Of a DNA stretch of 64,000 nucleotides, positions 62,137 through 64,000 are shown one piece after another. Location: assembly GCA_945860165.1 (NCBI GenBank), contig CAMAPL010000001.1, positions 124,001 to 188,000 of the forward strand, read 5' to 3'. Below the pieces are notes generated by a model. The model made no database searches, was not told the DNA's origin, and saw only the letters and a list, made by a program, of their open reading frames with translations. How positions within the stretch are numbered: position 1 is the first letter of the stretch; each line of letters opens with the position of its first letter. A program made the translations under genes and the position numbers. This DNA comes from Rhizobium sp. Q54 (GTDB lineage: Bacteria > Pseudomonadota > Alphaproteobacteria > Micropepsales > Micropepsaceae).

Positions 62137-62156
62137 CACTTCGCAAATGCGAAGTG
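62137..62156. promoter_or_regulatory. Perfect palindrome CACTTCGCA-AA-TGCGAAGTG
   Basis: Nine-base arms with a two-base centre, 73 bases upstream of the exported aldolase ATG and 74 after the nusB stop. Shape and place fit an operator for the aldolase gene. Confidence 0.5.
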
Positions 62157-62229
62157 CTAAAAGTCCAATTCGCATTCAGTAAGGAGCATCGGGCAGCCAA
62201 GCGAAGCGGAGGCATCGCCCGTGCGACCA

Positions 62230-62706
62230 TTAAAAATCTAATTCCCCTTCGGGAATTGGAAGGCCGAATTCAGCCGCCCGTTTGCGTTTGGCAATCGTAT
62301 CAAGCGCGCCATTGACGAAACCCGGTTCGTCGCCGCCGAAGAAGGCGCCCGACACCGCGACATACTCATCGATGATGACCTTGGCCGGAACGTCGCGCCG
62401 CGCAACCAGTTCGAACACGCCGCAGCGCAGAATCGCGCGCAGGATCGAGTCCACCCGTTCCAATCGCCATTTTTCCGACAGGGAGGCGACAATGGCGCGG
62501 TCAATTTCCACCTGGTGCTGCGGCACGCCGTTCACGATGGCGGCGAAGAATTCCTCATCAGGGGCCGCGGGCAGTTCTGCGAAACGATGCTCGGCAAACT
62601 CCTGCGCCACTTCCTCAGCGCCGCTGCCCGACATTTCCATCTGGTACAACGCCTGCACAGCGCCCAGGCGCGAAGCATGGCGGGCGTCCGCCCTGCCCTC
62701 GCTCAT
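62230..62706 (-). CDS. nusB: Transcription antitermination factor NusB
   Basis: 158 aa all-helical RNA-binding protein for rRNA operon antitermination. ARHASRLGAVQALYQMEMSG, LRAILRCGVFELVARRDVPAKVIIDEYVAVSGAFFGGDEPGFVNGALD are characteristic. The ATG overlaps the ribH stop (ATGA). Part of glyA-nrdR-ribH-nusB. Confidence 0.95.
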   Translation of the reverse strand: MSEGRADARHASRLGAVQALYQMEMSGSGAEEVAQEFAEHRFAELPAAPDEEFFAAIVNGVPQHQVEIDRAIVASLSEKWRLERVDSILRAILRCGVFELVARRDVPAKVIIDEYVAVSGAFFGGDEPGFVNGALDTIAKRKRAAEFGLPIPEGELDF

Positions 62707-63128
62707 GGCAGGTATCCCGCGCGCTGGGCGAAGGCGACCAGTGTCAGGCTTGCGCGTGCCGCGTCACCGCCGACATCTAGCGTTCCAGCCTGATCCAGCG
62801 CGGCGCACTCATCGGCCGCCAGCACGATGCCGCTGCCGATGGCCAGGCCCTGGGTGCCGAGCTGCATCAGGCCGCGCACCGTTTCTTTATAAAGTGTGTC
62901 GGCAATTCTGCTGTCCGCCAGCACACAGCCCAATGCGACATAGCCGTCAAATTTCTTTTCGCCGCGCGCGGCAATGGCGATGGCGGCCGGAATCTCCAGC
63001 ACGCCAGGCAGGGAAACAAGCTCGAACCGCGCCCCGCCCTTTTCCAGCGCGCCGGTGGCACCGTCCACCAGCGCGTCAGCGACGGCCGGGTGGCAGCGCG
63101 CGTCAATAATCAGAATGTTCAAGCTCAA
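62703..63128 (-). CDS. ribH: 6,7-dimethyl-8-ribityllumazine synthase
   Basis: 141 aa, penultimate step of riboflavin synthesis. [38 protein letters not shown] holds the substrate loop; the family often has GCVIRGET there and here it reads GCVLADSRI, as in the small RibH of some alphaproteobacteria. The start is TTG 63128 overlapping the nrdR stop as TTGA. ribD, ribB and ribE are not in this stretch. Confidence 0.88.
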   Translation of the reverse strand: MSLNILIIDARCHPAVADALVDGATGALEKGGARFELVSLPGVLEIPAAIAIAARGEKKFDGYVALGCVLADSRIADTLYKETVRGLMQLGTQGLAIGSGIVLAADECAALDQAGTLDVGGDAARASLTLVAFAQRAGYLP

Positions 63129-63586
63129 ACCTTGTCGTCGCCTTCGAGCTCGCCTATCAGCGCCTCAAAATCGCGCGTCTCGCGGAAATTGCGATAGACA
63201 GAGGCGAAGCGCACATAGGCGACCTTGTCCAGCGACGCCAGCGCCTGCATCACAAGTTCGCCGATCACATTGGCGGGAATTTCATTCTCGCCCATGGATT
63301 CCAGGCGGCGAACGATGCCGGTGATGGTACGCTCGACCCGTTCGCGTTCGACGGGACGCTTGCGCAGCGCGTGGGTGATGGAGCGTTCCAGCTTGTCGCG
63401 GTCGAAGGATTCGCGTCGGCCATTCTTCTTGACCACGACCAGCTCGCGCAGCTGCACCCGCTCGAAGGTGGTGAAGCGGCCGCCGCATTCCGGGCAATGC
63501 CGACGGCGGCGAATGGCGGAATTGTCCTCAGAAGGACGCGAGTCCTTTACTTGGCTGTCGTCATGTCCGCAGAAGGGGCAACGCAT
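63125..63586 (-). CDS. nrdR: Transcriptional repressor NrdR
   Basis: 153 aa. N-terminal zinc ribbon [18 protein letters not shown] and [14 protein letters not shown], then an ATP-cone domain [21 protein letters not shown]. It represses ribonucleotide reductase genes by binding NrdR boxes. It lies nine bases after glyA. Confidence 0.96.
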   Translation of the reverse strand: MRCPFCGHDDSQVKDSRPSEDNSAIRRRRHCPECGGRFTTFERVQLRELVVVKKNGRRESFDRDKLERSITHALRKRPVERERVERTITGIVRRLESMGENEIPANVIGELVMQALASLDKVAYVRFASVYRNFRETRDFEALIGELEGDDKV

Positions 63587-63595
63587 GGCTGGTCC

Positions 63596-64000
63596 TTATC
63601 GATAGATCGGGAAGCGGGCGCAGAGTTCGCTCACACGGCGTGCGACGCTCTGCTCGATCTGCGCGTCTCCCGCTTCATTCTTGGCGACGGCATCCACCAC
63701 TTCCACGATCAGCTTGCCGATTTCGCGGAATTCGGTGACGCCGAATCCTCGCGTGGTCCCGGCGGGCGAGCCCAGGCGAATGCCCGAGGTGATGACGGCT
63801 TTTTCCGTGTCGAAAGGCACCGCATTCTTGTTGCAGGTGATACCGGCGCGGTCGAGTGCGTGTTCGGTGGGACGGCCCTTGGCGCCCTTGGGACGCAGGT
63901 CCACCAACATCAGATGGGTTTCGGTGCCGCCGGTGACGATATCGAGACCGCTGCCCTTGAGAACTTCGGCCAGCGCCTTGGCATTCTCGACCACGTTCTT
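63596..64000 (-). CDS. glyA: Serine hydroxymethyltransferase (C-terminal part, 5' end beyond window)
   Basis: The last 134 residues of Gly[66 protein letters not shown] is the typical C-terminal domain with the substrate-binding Arg in SGIRLG. It converts serine and tetrahydrofolate to glycine. First gene of glyA-nrdR-ribH-nusB. Confidence 0.95.
   Translation of the reverse strand, partial: KNVVENAKALAEVLKGSGLDIVTGGTETHLMLVDLRPKGAKGRPTEHALDRAGITCNKNAVPFDTEKAVITSGIRLGSPAGTTRGFGVTEFREIGKLIVEVVDAVAKNEAGDAQIEQSVARRVSELCARFPIYR

Overview
The window is about 64 kb of a high-GC alphaproteobacterial chromosome. It holds about 62 protein genes, four tRNAs and no rRNA. The evidence is gene order and gene content. 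Blocks typical of the class are rplM-rpsI-argC, rpmF with yceD-cbp3 and plsX-fabH-ihfA-merR, glyA-nrdR-ribH-nusB-thiL, and aminotransferase-hom-glpX-recJ. Alphaproteobacterial or mitochondrial-type genes include an NDUFS4-like complex I subunit, a CBP3-type cytochrome bc1 chaperone, DUF2842 and a K+-independent proton pyrophosphatase. I cannot name a genus from sequence alone. Most of the window is housekeeping DNA. Accessory patches lie around 23-28 kb, 53.9-57 kb and 61-62 kb.

Layout. 1-11.6 kb: end of a dihydroorotase gene, then a plus-strand run covering YgfZ, DNA repair (tag, phrB), sulfur metabolism (cysK, sseA, metC), a peptide transporter, hisI, an AI-2E permease and a broken cutA. 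11.6-23.3 kb: tRNA-Arg and tRNA-Pro, an NDUFS4-like protein, glutaminyl cyclotransferase, a double cold-shock protein, a two-component pair, an IscU-like scaffold, a frameshifted GH13 alpha-glucosidase, a ClpP-like protease, a sirtuin, a broken DUF3617 protein, an SDR, pyrophosphatase, an alcohol dehydrogenase and a frameshifted helical envelope protein. 23.3-28 kb: an operon of three predicted Fe(II)/2-oxoglutarate oxygenases (two TPR-fused, one JmjC). It lies just downstream of a tRNA-Glu whose 3' half is duplicated 270 bp away around four short direct repeats, which looks like an integrase attachment site. 28-40 kb: recJ, glpX, a heavily damaged hom, an aminotransferase, an OmpA-like lipoprotein, phaC, a PDZ protein, argC, rpsI and rplM. 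40-53.8 kb: an ECH-like/CoA-binding/GST/metY run, heme A synthase, an amino acid permease, a glycosyltransferase, tRNA-Pro, and the lipid and ribosome block through bamE. 53.9-57 kb: a sialate O-acetylesterase remnant, then a sulfatase with its formylglycine-generating maturase. 57-64 kb: hppA, a broken FliL-like gene, thiL, an exported HpcH-type aldolase, nusB, ribH, nrdR and the end of glyA.

The most striking feature is the number of otherwise well-preserved genes that carry one to three stops or small indels: cutA, GH13, DUF3617, the envelope protein, both TPR-oxygenases, hom, a sialate esterase and a FliL-like gene. A GST has also lost about 38 internal residues in frame. Nine premature stops were found: seven TAG, two TAA and no TGA. 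Most can be explained by C-to-T or G-to-A changes in TGG, CAG or CAA codons. TAG is also an ordinary terminator of many intact genes here, so code reassignment is unlikely. Recent gene decay or a poor consensus sequence are the leading explanations.

Functional themes: sulfur amino acids (cysK, sseA, metC, metY, hom); organosulfate use (sulfatase with FGE); membrane bioenergetics (hppA, ctaA, CBP3, complex I subunit); carbon storage (phaC); and protein-directed oxygenases of unknown target.
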